Shown in pieces: positions 25,796 through 26,450 of a stretch of 26,450 nucleotides of DNA. The DNA lies in the IMG/VR virus record IMGVR_UViG_3300034102_004172, positions 1 through 26,450 of that record; one strand, written 5' to 3'. Source of the DNA: a virus. Below the pieces are notes generated by a model. It saw only the letters and a program-made list of their open reading frames with translations, ran no database searches and had not been told where the DNA came from. The first letter of the stretch is position 1. Each line of letters starts with the position of its first letter. The translations under genes and the position numbers were made by a program.

Positions 25796-25960
25796 TCAAA
25801 TGTCCTTAAACATTCTCACACCAGTTCCGTCGTCATCAATTTCGTACCTTAATACGTCTCCTTCCATTAATCCGAGTTCATCAATAATCTCTTGAGGAAA
25901 CTCTAAAATTAAATCCCCTTCTGGGGTCTCTTCTAACTCTATGATAAACTTTCTTGACAT
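25796..25960 (-). CDS. AbrB/SpoVT-like small protein, 54 aa
   Basis: ATG at 25960, TGA at 25796-25798. The product starts MSRKFIIELEETPEGDLILE and continues FPQEIIDELGLMEGDVLRYE, then ends in a short strand and DGTGVRMFKDI. The order strand, GDLxLxxPxEIxDELGLxEGDxLxxxxxDDG is the swapped-hairpin AbrB/SpoVT/MazE-antitoxin pattern, in which two chains form one DNA-binding barrel. The length of 54 fits a single domain. In bacteria such proteins are transition-state regulators or antitoxins; small phage versions are common and their targets are mostly unknown. The basic residues of the first strand are few (R3, K4) and the surface is acidic, so DNA binding is not certain. The start follows the upstream TGA by 1 base. 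Confidence 0.75.
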   Translation of the reverse strand: MSRKFIIELEETPEGDLILEFPQEIIDELGLMEGDVLRYEIDDDGTGVRMFKDI

Positions 25961-25961
25961 G

Positions 25962-26186
25962 TCATACCTCTTCAAGTACTTCTGTGATATATCTATACTC
26001 GGAGAGTTTTCTAGCTACGCGGTGTGCTTCCTTCTCATCAAATAACAGGTACTGACCTTTCGTATCACAACACTCCAAGTGTCCCTCCTCTTCGAGAAAT
26101 TTGGATAAATTGTGAAAGATTGGTCCTGCCTGTTTTGTTTGATCGTAGGGTATCGCAACCCTCACATAATGCTTAGTAGTCATCAT
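25962..26186 (-). CDS. Hypothetical protein, about 74 aa
   Basis: The frame ends with TGA at 25962-25964. I prefer ATG at 26186 or 26183 (MMTTKHYVRVAIPYDQ) over the GTG at 26195, because GTGGTGGGT just upstream of the ATGs is the only ribosome-site-like run and the longer start adds only MVG. The product has a beta strand (HYVRVAIPYD), a helix (PIFHNLSKFLEEEG), a CCDTKGQYLLF hairpin and a helix (EKEAHRVARKLSEYRY), which suggests a small alpha/beta fold. I do not recognise it. The start overlaps the end of the upstream gene and the stop lies 1 base from the AbrB-like start, so the three genes are one translation-coupled set. Confidence 0.7.
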   Translation of the reverse strand: MMTTKHYVRVAIPYDQTKQAGPIFHNLSKFLEEEGHLECCDTKGQYLLFDEKEAHRVARKLSEYRYITEVLEEV

Positions 26187-26450
26187 ACCCACCACTAGCG
26201 AGGCTTGCCTGAAACTCAGGACTCTCGTAGATTCTTTTGATACTTCTCTGAAAAGGTGTTAATTCCTCCTCTGTAATTTCATCGCGGTTCAATCCGTAGG
26301 CTTCACGAATATCTTTGAATTCCTCTAACGTGAGAACTTTGATAGAATCTTCAACGGCTTCCTTGACGAACCACTTGAAGGAATCCACTGCGCGTTCCTC
26401 AGATTCTCCTAGAATCCCTACGAACTTCGTCTCGTTCTTTGTGTCAGTAT
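26173..26450 (-). CDS. Hypothetical protein, C-terminal part only (start off window)
   Basis: The frame is open from the right edge to TAA at 26173-26175, giving at least 92 residues. The GTG at 26386-26388 is not a convincing start: it has no ribosome site and coding-like sequence continues in frame upstream (KNETKFVGILGESEERA). The visible part is helical and acidic (FKWFVKEAVEDSIKVLTLEE, EEELTPFQRSIKRIYESPEF), ending ASGGYDDY. The product is unrecognised. Its last bases overlap the next start, so they are co-expressed. Confidence 0.65.
   Translation of the reverse strand, partial: TDTKNETKFVGILGESEERAVDSFKWFVKEAVEDSIKVLTLEEFKDIREAYGLNRDEITEEELTPFQRSIKRIYESPEFQASLASGGYDDY

Overview
The window reads as part of the late structural cluster of a marine T4-like contractile-tailed phage (myovirus). 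The DNA is AT-rich and tightly packed, and every gene I can support lies on the minus strand, so transcription runs from high to low coordinates. The host is most likely a marine cyanobacterium, with a Pelagibacter-type host as the alternative. The evidence is gp25 and gp6 baseplate-wedge homologues in T4 order, a PAAR spike-tip protein, a gp10-like N-terminus, T4-type late promoters (TATAAATA), and very large repeat-built virion proteins of the kind cyanomyoviruses carry. No host gene, integrase, tRNA, CRISPR array or insertion sequence is visible.

Layout in the direction of transcription. (1) 26450-25796: three short genes, of which the first runs off the window, the second is unrecognised and the third is AbrB/SpoVT-like. 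They are packed with overlaps or 1-base gaps. (2) 25740-20658: a 115-aa coiled-coil-type protein, an unrecognised 1402-aa virion-like protein and a 173-aa PAAR-like spike tip, spaced 3 and 1 bases apart. (3) 20668-20399: a 46-aa very basic protein with its own sigma70-type promoter and a strong intrinsic terminator, forming a one-gene unit between two late operons. (4) 20345-20166: an unrecognised 59-aa protein. (5) 20156 to the left edge: an exact late promoter drives gp25 and gp6 (stop and start overlapping as TAATG), then a 16.3-kb gene for a 5422-aa protein, then a tail-fibre protein with a gp10-like N-terminus that has its own late promoter and runs off the window.

Working model: gp25 and gp6 form the inner wedge ring, the PAAR protein caps the central spike, and the giant protein occupies the place where T4 has gp7, gp8 and gp9. 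It leads into the gp10-like fibre. The giant is a mosaic containing about 24 short GSGY-type beta repeats, a YHYH domain, a beta-propeller-like region, a LamG-like domain, five cysteine-bearing helical repeats and five 'NGILQ'-type beta modules. This suggests an elaborated baseplate periphery with adhesin or glycan-binding functions. That functional reading is inference; the domains and order are read from sequence.
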